Shown one piece after another: positions 1-6,373 of a DNA stretch of 13,167 nt. Positions within the stretch are counted from its first letter, which is position 1, and each line of letters begins with the position of its first letter. A model generated the notes under the pieces. That model had not been told where the DNA came from and made no database searches. It worked only from the letters and a program-made list of their open reading frames with translations. Location: NCBI GenBank assembly GCA_038318565.1, contig JBBQCI010000097.1, forward strand, positions 1-13,167, in the 5' to 3' direction. The position numbers and the translations under genes are program-made. Origin of the DNA: UBA11346 sp038318565 (GTDB lineage: Bacteria > Planctomycetota > UBA11346).

Positions 1-192
1 CTCGGGCCAGGTGGCGGCGATGGTCGGGCTGTCGGTGCTGAGGCGGAGGATCAACCCAGGATGACGGCGGCGCAGGGCGGCAAGGGTGCGCCAAGCCCGA
101 CGGACCAGCGGCTCGCCGGCTAGCAGGGCCAGATTCTTGCCGGGGAATCCCTTGGATCCGCCGCGTGCAGGGACGAGGGCGAGGATGCGCAT
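1..192 (-). CDS. CMP-nonulosonate cytidylyltransferase (NeuA/LegF family), N-terminal part only
   Basis: The first 64 residues are visible and the gene continues past the left edge. The N-terminus MRILALVPARGGSKGFPGKN carries the nucleotide-binding PARGGSKG-x-PGKN signature of CMP-sialic/legionaminic/pseudaminic acid synthetases, which activate a nine-carbon acid sugar with CTP. The ATG (192-190) shares one base with the stop of the upstream acyltransferase gene (TGATG). A GGAG (201-198) stands 5 nt before it, so start and coupling are well defined. A later LSTDSP stretch fits the substrate-handling part of the family. As the last visible enzyme of the operon it would supply the CMP-activated sugar for transfer to protein. 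Its substrate (legionaminate, pseudaminate or sialate) cannot be told from this fragment. The upstream LegB/LegC/LegH-like genes favour a legionaminate-type product. Confidence 0.88.
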   Translation of the reverse strand, partial: MRILALVPARGGSKGFPGKNLALLAGEPLVRRAWRTLAALRRRHPGLILRLSTDSPTIAATWPE

Positions 193-803
193 CAGGGCTC
201 CGATCCCACCGGCCGGGCAGGTATGCCGTACACCATGGTCCTTGGGGCCACGTCTGCCAGAACCACCGCACCCATACCCACGGTGGCGCCTTCGCCGATG
301 CGCAGGTGATCGCGGATACGCGCCCCGAGGCCGATGAACGCCCACGCCCCGACCGACACCGCGCCGCCGAGGATGGCTCCAGGGGCGAGCTGGGCCCCGT
401 CCGCCAGGACGCCATCGTGGTCGAGCTGGGCTCCGCTGTTGATGATGGCGTGGACCCCCACCCGCGCCCGAAAGCCGATGATGGTACCGGCCGCGATGAA
501 GCAGCCCGGACTGAGGTCGGCGGTGGGCGATACGATCGCTGTCGGATGGATTACACTCGTCCACGACAACGAGGCATGGCGCGCAGCCACCCGACGGCGC
601 AGATCACTGCGCGGATCGCCCGACATGGCAAGGATGCAACGGTCGTCAGGCTGCAGGCGGAAGGTGTGGTCATCGCCCAGCCAGACGAAGTTCGGTTGGG
701 CCTGTGGCGCGACGCAGCCACGGATCTCGTGGCCGGCCAGCCTGGCGGCCTCGGCCACCACTTGGGCATGTTCGCCGCCGCCGATCAGCACCAACTGGCT
801 CAT
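192..803 (-). CDS. Sugar O/N-acyltransferase, PglD/NeuD/LegH-like, left-handed beta-helix
   Basis: This 203-residue protein has the PglD/NeuD layout. An N-terminal Rossmann-like sugar-binding domain (residues 1-80) carries the glycine-rich LVLIGGGEHAQVVAEAA. A hexapeptide-repeat left-handed beta-helix follows (about 84-200). The catalytic histidine of PglD corresponds to H129 in QLDHDGVLADGAQLAPG. The tail VYGIPARPVG is the usual end of the family. Enzymes of this type move an acetyl group from acetyl-CoA to the 4-amino group of a UDP- or GDP-linked diamino-sugar precursor (LegH/PglD), or O-acetylate a sialic acid (NeuD). Directly after a 4,6-dehydratase and an aminotransferase, the amino-sugar N-acetyltransferase role is more likely. 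The ATG (803-801) overlaps the stop of the preceding gene by 4 bp (ATGA). A GAGG (814-811) lies 7 nt upstream. The stop overlaps the next start. The protein is intact and cytoplasmic. Confidence 0.88.
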   Translation of the reverse strand: MSQLVLIGGGEHAQVVAEAARLAGHEIRGCVAPQAQPNFVWLGDDHTFRLQPDDRCILAMSGDPRSDLRRRVAARHASLSWTSVIHPTAIVSPTADLSPGCFIAAGTIIGFRARVGVHAIINSGAQLDHDGVLADGAQLAPGAILGGAVSVGAWAFIGLGARIRDHLRIGEGATVGMGAVVLADVAPRTMVYGIPARPVGSEP

Positions 804-2134
804 GCGAACACCTCGGTGTAGTGACGCAGCATGCGCATGCCCCAGCGTGGCGTCGCACTGGGACGCTTGCCATCGAGGATCAGCGGCAGCCAGTTTTCAG
901 TAGCGGCGAAGCCCAGGGCCATGCCTCCGGCGATGCGCGGATTGATCTCGATGAACCACGGGGTGCCGTCCCGGACGATGCACTGGACGTTGATCGGGCC
1001 ACGGAAACGGATGCCGGTACACAGGCGGCGTACCGCCTCGAGGATGGCGGGGTGGTCTTCAGTGACGCCGCCGGTCGATTTGCCATCGCGGATGCCCAGA
1101 CGTCGGCGCGGAACGATATGCAGCGGGGTGCCGTCGTCGGCGCAGCAGACGTCGATGGTGTATTCGGTCCCGACGATGAATTCCTGGCTGAGCATTCCCG
1201 CCATCGGGACCGGCGTGGTGGTGCGGACGACGCCGCGCGAGCCGCGGCCCTGGCGCGGCTTGATCAGTTCGAAGCGCTGGTCGAGGCTGGCCTCCGGAGC
1301 GGGCAGGCCGAGCCGACGGAATAGCTGCCACGTCTCCCATTTGTCCGAGCACACGCGGATCGTCTCGGCGTCACTGATGACCACCTGTACGCCACGCGCG
1401 GCGTAGGCGGCACGACGCTCGGCCCAGGCCGGCAGGCTTTCGTCGAGGCTGGGGATCACGGCGTCGATCCCATGTGCCAAGACGGCTGCGTCCACCGCGT
1501 CCCACAGGAGCGGATCATCCTGACGAGGCAGTATGGCGAAGCCGTCAGCGAGGTGGCCGCCGACCGCGTCGGCATCCAGGTCCGAGGCAATACAGCGATG
1601 GCCGGCGGAGCGCACCGCGCGGATTAGCCAGGCCGAGACCAGGCTGCCGCTGGCTTCCAGCAGGACGGTTCGTTGACGGGGCGGGCCGCTGTGCGGCCGG
1701 GCGTGGATCGCTAGGGCCCGGCAGCAGCGTTCGATCTGATCGTAGATGTGGGCGAAGGCCGCGGCGTCACCGTGATAGGGATCCGCGATCTCTCCGGCCG
1801 CTGCTGGATCAAAGTCGGGCAGTAGGCCGATCAGGGCACGCGGGGCGGTGGGGATCAGTGGACGCAACTCTTCGAGCGTGCGTGCGTCCATCGCCAGGAT
1901 GCGATCGTGGGCGTCGAAGTCGGCGGCGGTGACCTGCCGGGCACGATGGCCTGACAGATCCACGCCATGCAGGTCAGCGATCGCGACCGAACGCGGATCA
2001 GCAGGCTCGCCGAGATGCCAGGTGCCGGTGCCAGCGCTGTCCACCTGCCACGCGGGCTGCGCCCGGGCGAGAATTGCCGCCGCCAGCGGCGAGCGGCAGA
2101 TGTTGCCACGGCAGACCAGTAGGACGCGGTTCAT
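800..2134 (-). CDS. Fusion: low-molecular-weight protein-tyrosine-phosphatase-like domain + ATP-grasp ligase-like domain
   Basis: This 444-residue protein holds two complete catalytic domains. Residues 1-145 are a low-molecular-weight phosphatase. The P-loop VCRGNICRSP gives C8 and R14 of the CX5R motif, and the general-acid loop is DPY at 118-120. Residues 155-444 are an ATP-grasp enzyme of the CarB-like type found in surface-polysaccharide loci. It has a pre-ATP-grasp fold (VLLEASGSLVSAWLIRAV, then the ETIRVCSDKWETW region at 257-269), an ATP-binding lysine region FELIKPRQGRGSRGV (K292), QEFIVGTEYTIDV at 317-329, and the metal-binding FIEINPR (E396, N398). ATP-grasp enzymes join a carboxylate to an amine or other nucleophile through an acyl-phosphate. 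The target here is unknown. Given the operon, a plausible job is decorating a sugar amine or carboxylate, with the phosphatase acting on a phosphorylated sugar or a protein. This is inference. The gene overlaps both neighbours by 4 bp (ATGA), and all key residues are kept. Confidence 0.85.
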   Translation of the reverse strand: MNRVLLVCRGNICRSPLAAAILARAQPAWQVDSAGTGTWHLGEPADPRSVAIADLHGVDLSGHRARQVTAADFDAHDRILAMDARTLEELRPLIPTAPRALIGLLPDFDPAAAGEIADPYHGDAAAFAHIYDQIERCCRALAIHARPHSGPPRQRTVLLEASGSLVSAWLIRAVRSAGHRCIASDLDADAVGGHLADGFAILPRQDDPLLWDAVDAAVLAHGIDAVIPSLDESLPAWAERRAAYAARGVQVVISDAETIRVCSDKWETWQLFRRLGLPAPEASLDQRFELIKPRQGRGSRGVVRTTTPVPMAGMLSQEFIVGTEYTIDVCCADDGTPLHIVPRRRLGIRDGKSTGGVTEDHPAILEAVRRLCTGIRFRGPINVQCIVRDGTPWFIEINPRIAGGMALGFAATENWLPLILDGKRPSATPRWGMRMLRHYTEVFA

Positions 2135-3273
2135 GCCTGGGGTTCTGTCAGGGCTTGGGCGAGGGCGACCAGGACGCGGTCCTGCTGCGCGTCGGACAGC
2201 TCGACCGAGCAGGGCAGACTGAGGCCTTCAGCCCCGATGCGGTCAGCGACAGCGCCGCCGATGCGCTGTGATCCACTGTAGCAGGGCTGGCAGGCGAGCG
2301 GCGCCCACACCGGCCGGGCCATGATGCCCTCAGCGTTGAGGCGGCTCATCACGGCATCGCGTCGTGGCACCAGGACGGACGGCAGCCACTCACTGCCGGC
2401 GCTGCCGGGTAGTACCGGGTGATGGATCAATCCACGTTCGCTCGCAAAGCTGCGGTAACGGGCGGCGATCGCCCGCTTGCGAGTCAGGAACCCGGGCAGT
2501 CGGGCCAGTTGGGCCAGGCCGAGGGCGGCGTTCACGTTCGGCATGCGGTAGTTGTACCCGATCGCGTCGTGGGTGAATCCGATGCCGGGCAGTTTGGCCT
2601 GGGTCGACAGATGCTTCAGACGAACAGCCAGGGCAGGATCGCCGGTCGTGCACATGCCACCGCCGCCAGTGGTCATGACCTTGTTGCCGTTGAACGAGAA
2701 GCAGCCGATGTCGCCGATCGTGCCGACCTGGCGGCCGCGGCAGGCCGGATCGGCATAGGTGTCGAGGTACGACGCACCCAGCGCTTCGGCCGCATCCTCG
2801 ATCAGCACCGCGCCATGGCGACGACAGGAGGCGAGGATGGGTCCGAGATCGGCGGGCTGTCCGAGAATGTGCACGGCGATCACCGCCTTGTACGGCTGAC
2901 CGCGCAGCGCGCCGTCGGCGAGGGCGGTTTCGACCAGTATGGGATCAAGGTTCCAGCTGCGCTCCTCGCTGTCGATGAAGGTGACGCTGGCGCCCTGGTA
3001 GATCGCAGGATTCGCGCTCGCGATGAAGGTGCAGTCATTGCACAGGACACGGTCGCCGGGACCGATGCCGAGGGCGCGCAGGGCGAGATGGATCGCGGCG
3101 GTGCCGCTGGCGCAGGCCACCGCGTGTGGGCTGCCGACCGCGGCGGCGAACTCGCGTTCGAAGCGGTCGACGAACGGCCCGACCGAGCTGACGAAGGTCG
3201 AACGCACGCACTCGACCAGCAGGCGTTCTTCGTCCACTCCGAGGGATGGCACGCACAAGGGGATCTGTTCCAT
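2131..3273 (-). CDS. legC: PLP-dependent sugar aminotransferase, LegC-like (DegT/DnrJ/EryC1 family)
   Basis: This 380-residue protein begins MEQIPLCVPSLGVDEE, the usual family start. The reading frame stays open for 213 codons further upstream, but that stretch lies over the dehydratase gene in another frame and is not coding. The chosen ATG (3273-3271) shares a base with the dehydratase stop (TGATG). Visible signatures are VSSVGPFVDRFE (29-39), ASGTAAIHLALRAL (55-68), NDCTFIASANP (79-89), the cofactor-binding aspartate in VLIEDAAEALG (D160), and the Schiff-base lysine K198 in CFSFNGNKVMTTGGGG. The WVSSVG-like, FIASANP and FNGNK-TTGGGG blocks resemble the legionaminate aminotransferase LegC more than PseC or general DegT enzymes. 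The enzyme would convert the 4-keto-6-deoxy nucleotide sugar made by the preceding dehydratase into the 4-amino sugar, with an amino acid (usually glutamate) as donor. The C-terminus ALTEPQA runs into the overlapping start of the next gene. Confidence 0.88.
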   Translation of the reverse strand: MEQIPLCVPSLGVDEERLLVECVRSTFVSSVGPFVDRFEREFAAAVGSPHAVACASGTAAIHLALRALGIGPGDRVLCNDCTFIASANPAIYQGASVTFIDSEERSWNLDPILVETALADGALRGQPYKAVIAVHILGQPADLGPILASCRRHGAVLIEDAAEALGASYLDTYADPACRGRQVGTIGDIGCFSFNGNKVMTTGGGGMCTTGDPALAVRLKHLSTQAKLPGIGFTHDAIGYNYRMPNVNAALGLAQLARLPGFLTRKRAIAARYRSFASERGLIHHPVLPGSAGSEWLPSVLVPRRDAVMSRLNAEGIMARPVWAPLACQPCYSGSQRIGGAVADRIGAEGLSLPCSVELSDAQQDRVLVALAQALTEPQA

Positions 3274-4493
3274 CACATCTTCCCATCCAGCGACAGGCCG
3301 GTCTCGATATGGTGCAGTTCGGGAACGACTCGGGCCAGGGCGCTGGCGATGGCGGCCTTCTCTGGCACCGGTCCGCCGGACACGGCCGATGTGACCAGAG
3401 CCAGGAATTCGTCGAGCGCGGCACGGTCGACTGGGGCGGCAGGGATGGCGCGGCAGCGAACCAGGCCGCAATCGCGGGCCTGTTCGCCTGGGCCGACGAA
3501 GATCTCCATAGCCTTTTCGCCACTGGTGGTGCTGGGGCTGAACACTACCGGCCAGCGACCGGTGGCGGCCTCGCGCTCGACTGCCGCTCTGGCCGAAGCG
3601 TCGTCGGCGTACGGCGCGCCGTGCAGACCGTGCGCCTGCAGCACGGCTGCGGCCACGGCGTCGAAGCCGAAGGCGTCCCGCGTCGGATCCAGTTCGGGAA
3701 CCAGGACGTGCCGGTTGGGTGCGCACAGGGCCGCCAGCAGGCAGAGTTGGCCGGCCTCGGCCGGCGACACCAGATAGCGGCGCACATCGCTGGGTCCGGC
3801 AAGCGGCTGCCGCTTGGCCAAGCGTTGTAGGAAGCCCCACGGCAGGCTGCCGTCGCTGAACGCAACGTTGGCGAATCGCGTGGTGGTCGCACGGGGCAGG
3901 GCGTGTGACCACAGCAGCAGTTCCATCGCCCGCTTGCTGGCGCCCATCAGCGAGGCTGGCTCGGCAGCCTTGTCTGTCGATACCAGGAACACGCCGGCAT
4001 CGCCATGGCCGTGCGCCCGACAGGCGGCCAGGAAGCGGTCGGCCGACAGCAGGTTGACCTCCAGCATGCGCAGCAGGCTAAACGCGTCGCGTTCTGAACG
4101 GACATGCTTCAGCGCAGCGAACGACAGCACCAGGTCGAAGGGCGCCTGCTTGGCGAGCCAGGCCTTGGCCAAGGCCGAACCGTAGTCGAGCGGTTGCACG
4201 GCCAGGTCGAGCCGCGCGCCATGCTCGCCGGATCGCAGGGTGCGCACCAGTTCGGCAAGATTGTTTTCGCTGGTGTCGAGCACGGCAAGAGCCGCTGGGG
4301 CGAAGGGCAGCAGTTGCTGGATGGTCGCCGAGCCGATCGAGCCGGCTCCGCCGATCACCAGCACGCGTCGGCCAGCAATCGCCGCCGAGACCACTGCCCG
4401 CTGGGCGGCCAGGTCGGCGGCGAACAGGCCGTGGGTCCGTCCGGTGACCGCCCGGGTCATCGCCTCGATCTGTGGAGTCAGGCACAAGGCCAT
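3273..4493 (-). CDS. legB: Soluble nucleotide-sugar 4,6-dehydratase, LegB/CapD-like SDR
   Basis: With the ATG at 4493 the protein has 406 residues. A TTG at 4502 would add three residues, but the AGGA at 4508-4505 lies only 2 nt from that TTG and 11 nt from the ATG, so ATG is preferred. Motifs (numbered from this ATG) are the Rossmann GGAGSIG at 48-54, LSFAALKHVRSE near 124-135, STDKAAEP at 172-179 (catalytic Asp/Lys of the FlaA1/PglF/LegB group), MGASKR at 183-188 with the conserved Met and Lys, and a C-terminal SGEKAMEIF block. No membrane segment is visible, unlike PglF or WbpM, which fits soluble LegB (or PseB). The enzyme oxidises C4 and removes the C6 hydroxyl of UDP- or GDP-GlcNAc, the first step toward a bis-acetamido sugar. 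The STDK/MGASK pair fits retaining LegB/PglF-type better than inverting PseB, but substrate nucleotide and stereochemistry remain inferred. It is the first gene of the operon, reading away from the flagellin gene. Confidence 0.85.
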   Translation of the reverse strand: MALCLTPQIEAMTRAVTGRTHGLFAADLAAQRAVVSAAIAGRRVLVIGGAGSIGSATIQQLLPFAPAALAVLDTSENNLAELVRTLRSGEHGARLDLAVQPLDYGSALAKAWLAKQAPFDLVLSFAALKHVRSERDAFSLLRMLEVNLLSADRFLAACRAHGHGDAGVFLVSTDKAAEPASLMGASKRAMELLLWSHALPRATTTRFANVAFSDGSLPWGFLQRLAKRQPLAGPSDVRRYLVSPAEAGQLCLLAALCAPNRHVLVPELDPTRDAFGFDAVAAAVLQAHGLHGAPYADDASARAAVEREAATGRWPVVFSPSTTSGEKAMEIFVGPGEQARDCGLVRCRAIPAAPVDRAALDEFLALVTSAVSGGPVPEKAAIASALARVVPELHHIETGLSLDGKM

Positions 4494-4504
4494 GGGCTGC
4501 AATG

Positions 4505-4508
4505 TCCT
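4505..4508 (-). promoter_or_regulatory. Ribosome binding site deciding the dehydratase start
   Basis: On the minus strand the sequence reads TAGGACATTGCAGCCCATG. AGGA is 2 nt from an in-frame TTG (4502) and 11 nt from the ATG (4493). The first spacing is too short for initiation and the second is slightly long but workable, so the ATG is chosen. Confidence 0.5.
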
Positions 4509-4549
4509 ACGCGGGGGCGGTGGGTTTGCTCGCGCACCCTACAGCATAC

Positions 4550-4564
4550 GCATCGGTCGTGCCA
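4550..4564 (-). promoter_or_regulatory. Sigma-54 (-24/-12) promoter for the sugar operon
   Basis: On the minus strand the bases read TGGCACGACCGATGC. The -24 half TGGCACG matches the RpoN consensus exactly. The -12 half is ATGC where TTGC is usual. GG (4563-4562) and GC (4551-4550) are separated by exactly 10 nt, the invariant spacing of this class. Transcription would begin near 4538 and leave a leader of about 45 nt before the dehydratase ATG. No sigma-70-like element competes in the same region. The site lies back to back with a similar element for the flagellin gene. Confidence 0.6.
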
Positions 4565-4565
4565 G

Positions 4566-4582
4566 AGCCCGGTTGCCCGGCT
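4566..4582. promoter_or_regulatory. Imperfect palindrome between the two divergent sigma-54 elements
   Basis: AGCCCGG-TTG-CCCGGCT has 6 of 7 positions paired around a TTG centre and fills the gap between the two -24 boxes. It could be a binding site for a shared activator or repressor. Part of the symmetry may simply come from two opposed GC-rich -24 regions. Confidence 0.3.
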
Positions 4583-4597
4583 TGGCCCGGCGCTTGC
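4583..4597 (+). promoter_or_regulatory. Sigma-54 (-24/-12) promoter for the flagellin gene
   Basis: The bases read TTGGCCCGGCGCTTGC from 4582. TGGCCCG (consensus TGGCACG) and TTGC (consensus TTGC) are held at the GG-N10-GC spacing (GG 4584-4585, GC 4596-4597). Transcription would begin near 4609, giving a very short leader of about 12 nt that still contains GGAG before the ATG. Flagellin genes are under RpoN in several flagellar hierarchies, so class and context agree. The short leader is the main reason for caution. Confidence 0.5.
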
Positions 4598-4606
4598 GTT
4601 GGCTCG

Positions 4607-4613
4607 GGTGGAG
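4607..4613 (+). promoter_or_regulatory. Ribosome binding site of the flagellin gene
   Basis: GGTGGAG with the core GGAG at 4610-4613 stands 7 nt before the ATG at 4621. It supports that ATG over the much longer open frame running upstream into the divergent dehydratase gene. Confidence 0.7.
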
Positions 4614-4620
4614 TCCCGCC

Positions 4621-6165
4621 ATGGCCATCCGCCTGAACTACAACCCGATGTCTGTGCTGACCAACGCGAACCTGTCGCGCACCGACCGGATGATGAGCCG
4701 CACCCTGGATCATCTGTCGTCTGGCGAGCGCATCCGCCGCAGCGCCGACGATCCGGCCGCCATGGTCGTAGCCAACGCGGTGCGCTACAGCCGGCGCGGC
4801 ATCGAGCGGGCCGGCAATAACGCCGAAGAAGCGGTGACCATGCTGCAGACTGCCGAAGGCGGCATGGACCAGATCACCCAGGTTCTGCAGCGCATGCGCG
4901 CGTTGGCCCTGAACGCCGCCAATGAGGCGACCCAGGATCCGTCGCAGTTGAAAGCCCTGCAGCAGGACCTCGACCAGGCAGTGAAGTCGATCACCACCAT
5001 CGCCACCACCACCACGTTTGGTGGCGTCAGCCTGCTCGACGGCAGTCTGGCTGATGTGACGCTGTCGGACGATGCCAAGGAGGTGTACACGGCGCTGAAG
5101 GCCGACAGCACGAGTATACCAGGCGGGGTCAAGACGGGCAGTACCTTGACCATCGGCGCGATCTCGGGGCCGATGCAGCGCACCAGTCAGACCGAACTGT
5201 TCGGACCTGGGACACCAGGTGGTTCACCTGTCGGCGGACCCGGCACCATGACGATCACCGGACCGAAGGGCACGACGGTCATCGCTATTCCAGCCTCAGC
5301 GACCATCGAAACGGCGGTTTCTGCGATCAATGCCGCGACCTCGATCACTGGCGTGATGGCCGGCTACGACGACGTGACCGGCAACATGACCATGGAAAGC
5401 ACGTCCTATGGCAGCGGTCTAATCTCGGCGACCAGCGATATTGGCGGCTTCCTGGTGCAGACGCCTGTTCCCGGGGTCGATCAGATCGTCCAGATCCAAT
5501 ACACCGACAGCAACGGGGCCTCGCAGACCGTGAACATGCTGCAGGACATTACGTCGCCGAATGGTCGGACCTTTTCTAACACCGATGGCGGACCGGAGAT
5601 CCCTCCTGGACCCTACACCGGCTACCAGCCAAAAGCCTTCAGTCTGACTATCGCCGACACCTCGGGTGGTGGCATCGGGGCGACCATCCTACCTCCGGCG
5701 GCTGGTTTGACCGGTCAACGAACCAGTACCACGGCGTTCCAGTTGGGATCTTTGGCCAGTCAGCGAACCGTGGTCGAGATTGCCGACATGCGAGCTGGGG
5801 CGCTTGGCCACAGCGCCAACCTGGCGGCCAGCGGATTCGCCTCGTTGCAGGACCTGATCCTGAACCAGGCCTTGGTGAATGGGAATTCGACCGAAGCCCT
5901 GCAGGTCATCGATGCAGCCTTGGCTGAGGTCAACCGCACGCGCGGTCAGACCGGTTCACTGCAAGGCAATACGGTGGAGCGTGTGATGGAGTCGTTGGGT
6001 GTGACCGGCGACAACCTGGCGCAGTTCGAAAGCATCCTTCGTGATGTCGACATGGCTGCCGAAAGCGCGCAGTTCGCTCGCATCCAGGTGATGATTCAAG
6101 CCGCTACGGCGATGCTGGCCCAGGCCAACCAGGTGCCGCAGAGCGTGCTGCAGTTGCTACGCTAA
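4621..6165 (+). CDS. fliC: Flagellin, filament subunit
   Basis: This 514-residue protein is the building block of the flagellar filament, exported through the flagellar type III apparatus with no Sec signal. The N-terminal D0/D1 part (about 1-140) has HLSSGERIRRSADDPA, NNAEEAVTMLQTAEGGMDQI and QRMRALALNAANEA. The C-terminal D1/D0 part (about 385-514) has EIADMRAGALGHSANLA, AALAEVNRTRGQTGSLQGN, and the end MLAQANQVPQSVLQLLR. Between them lies a central domain (about 145-380) rich in Ser, Thr and Gly. It includes a hook-IN-like segment near 208-262 (TMTITGPKGTTVIAIP, then TAVSAINAATSITGVMAGYD). This surface-exposed part offers many O-glycosylation sites. The frame is open for 127 codons upstream, but the start is fixed by GGAG and by the conserved N-terminus. 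It is divergent from the nonulosonate-type operon, which suggests that the operon supplies its glycan. It is the only flagellin in the window, and no FliD/FliS neighbour is seen. FlgL is a less likely alternative because of the FliC-type C-terminus. Confidence 0.93.
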   Translation: MAIRLNYNPMSVLTNANLSRTDRMMSRTLDHLSSGERIRRSADDPAAMVVANAVRYSRRGIERAGNNAEEAVTMLQTAEGGMDQITQVLQRMRALALNAANEATQDPSQLKALQQDLDQAVKSITTIATTTTFGGVSLLDGSLADVTLSDDAKEVYTALKADSTSIPGGVKTGSTLTIGAISGPMQRTSQTELFGPGTPGGSPVGGPGTMTITGPKGTTVIAIPASATIETAVSAINAATSITGVMAGYDDVTGNMTMESTSYGSGLISATSDIGGFLVQTPVPGVDQIVQIQYTDSNGASQTVNMLQDITSPNGRTFSNTDGGPEIPPGPYTGYQPKAFSLTIADTSGGGIGATILPPAAGLTGQRTSTTAFQLGSLASQRTVVEIADMRAGALGHSANLAASGFASLQDLILNQALVNGNSTEALQVIDAALAEVNRTRGQTGSLQGNTVERVMESLGVTGDNLAQFESILRDVDMAAESAQFARIQVMIQAATAMLAQANQVPQSVLQLLR

Positions 6166-6175
6166 GACGTCTGTT

Positions 6176-6204
6176 CGACCTGAGAGTACGAGGATGACAG
6201 GTCG
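6176..6204 (+). terminator. Possible weak hairpin after the flagellin gene
   Basis: CGACCTG (6176-6182) pairs perfectly with CAGGTCG (6198-6204) across a 15-nt loop, 11 nt after the flagellin stop. There is no T-run behind it, so it may slow or protect the transcript end rather than act as a classical intrinsic terminator. Confidence 0.25.
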
Positions 6205-6309
6205 TCGGGTGCTGGCCAGTTACTTGAAAATCATACAGCGGATGCTTGCAGTCAGGTCCGGGCTGGTTATCCTTGACCGTGTTACATGCCCACCATTCAG
6301 ATCGAAATC

Positions 6310-6327
6310 ACATGCTTATGTGCATGT
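6310..6327. promoter_or_regulatory. Inverted repeat ACATGC-N6-GCATGT, operator-like
   Basis: ACATGC (6310-6315) and GCATGT (6322-6327) form a perfect 6-bp inverted repeat with a 6-nt centre. A further ACATGC half-site lies at 6284-6289. This arrangement resembles a dimeric regulator site about 140 bp before the giant gene. The regulator cannot be named. Confidence 0.35.
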
Positions 6328-6329
6328 AG

Positions 6330-6360
6330 CAACGGAATTGCCAGCAGTGGCGATTCGTTG
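6330..6360 (+). other. Stem-loop with tetraloop in the leader region of the giant gene
   Basis: The left arm 6330-6343 pairs with the right arm 6348-6360 through 13 pairs, including one G-T wobble and one bulged G (6334 or 6335), closed by the tetraloop GCAG (6344-6347). Inner pairing is GCCA with TGGC and outer pairing is CAACG with CGTTG. The following bases are not T-rich, so it is more likely a structured leader element or operator than an intrinsic terminator. Confidence 0.45.
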
Positions 6361-6373
6361 AGCAAATCGTTGT

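Noticed and set aside
2419..3777. 452-codon open frame on the plus strand over the aminotransferase and dehydratase genes
   Set aside because: It is antisense to two well-recognised enzymes, spans their junction and shows no family signature.
3274..3912. In-frame extension of the aminotransferase upstream of 3273
   Set aside because: It covers the dehydratase coding region in another frame and is Arg/Pro/Gly-rich. The family N-terminus begins at the ATG at 3273.
4240..4620. In-frame extension of the flagellin gene upstream of 4621
   Set aside because: It would overlap the divergent dehydratase gene and both promoters. The conserved flagellin N-terminus and the GGAG site fix the start at 4621.
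6213..6227. Sigma-54-like TGGCCAG-N4-TTGA after the flagellin gene
   Set aside because: The -12 GC is replaced by GA and it is over 230 bp from the next start, so the match is too weak to call.
6273..6302. Sigma-70-like TTGACC with TCAGAT at 18-bp spacing
   Set aside because: The -35 is good but the -10 matches only three of six positions, so it is not listed as a promoter.
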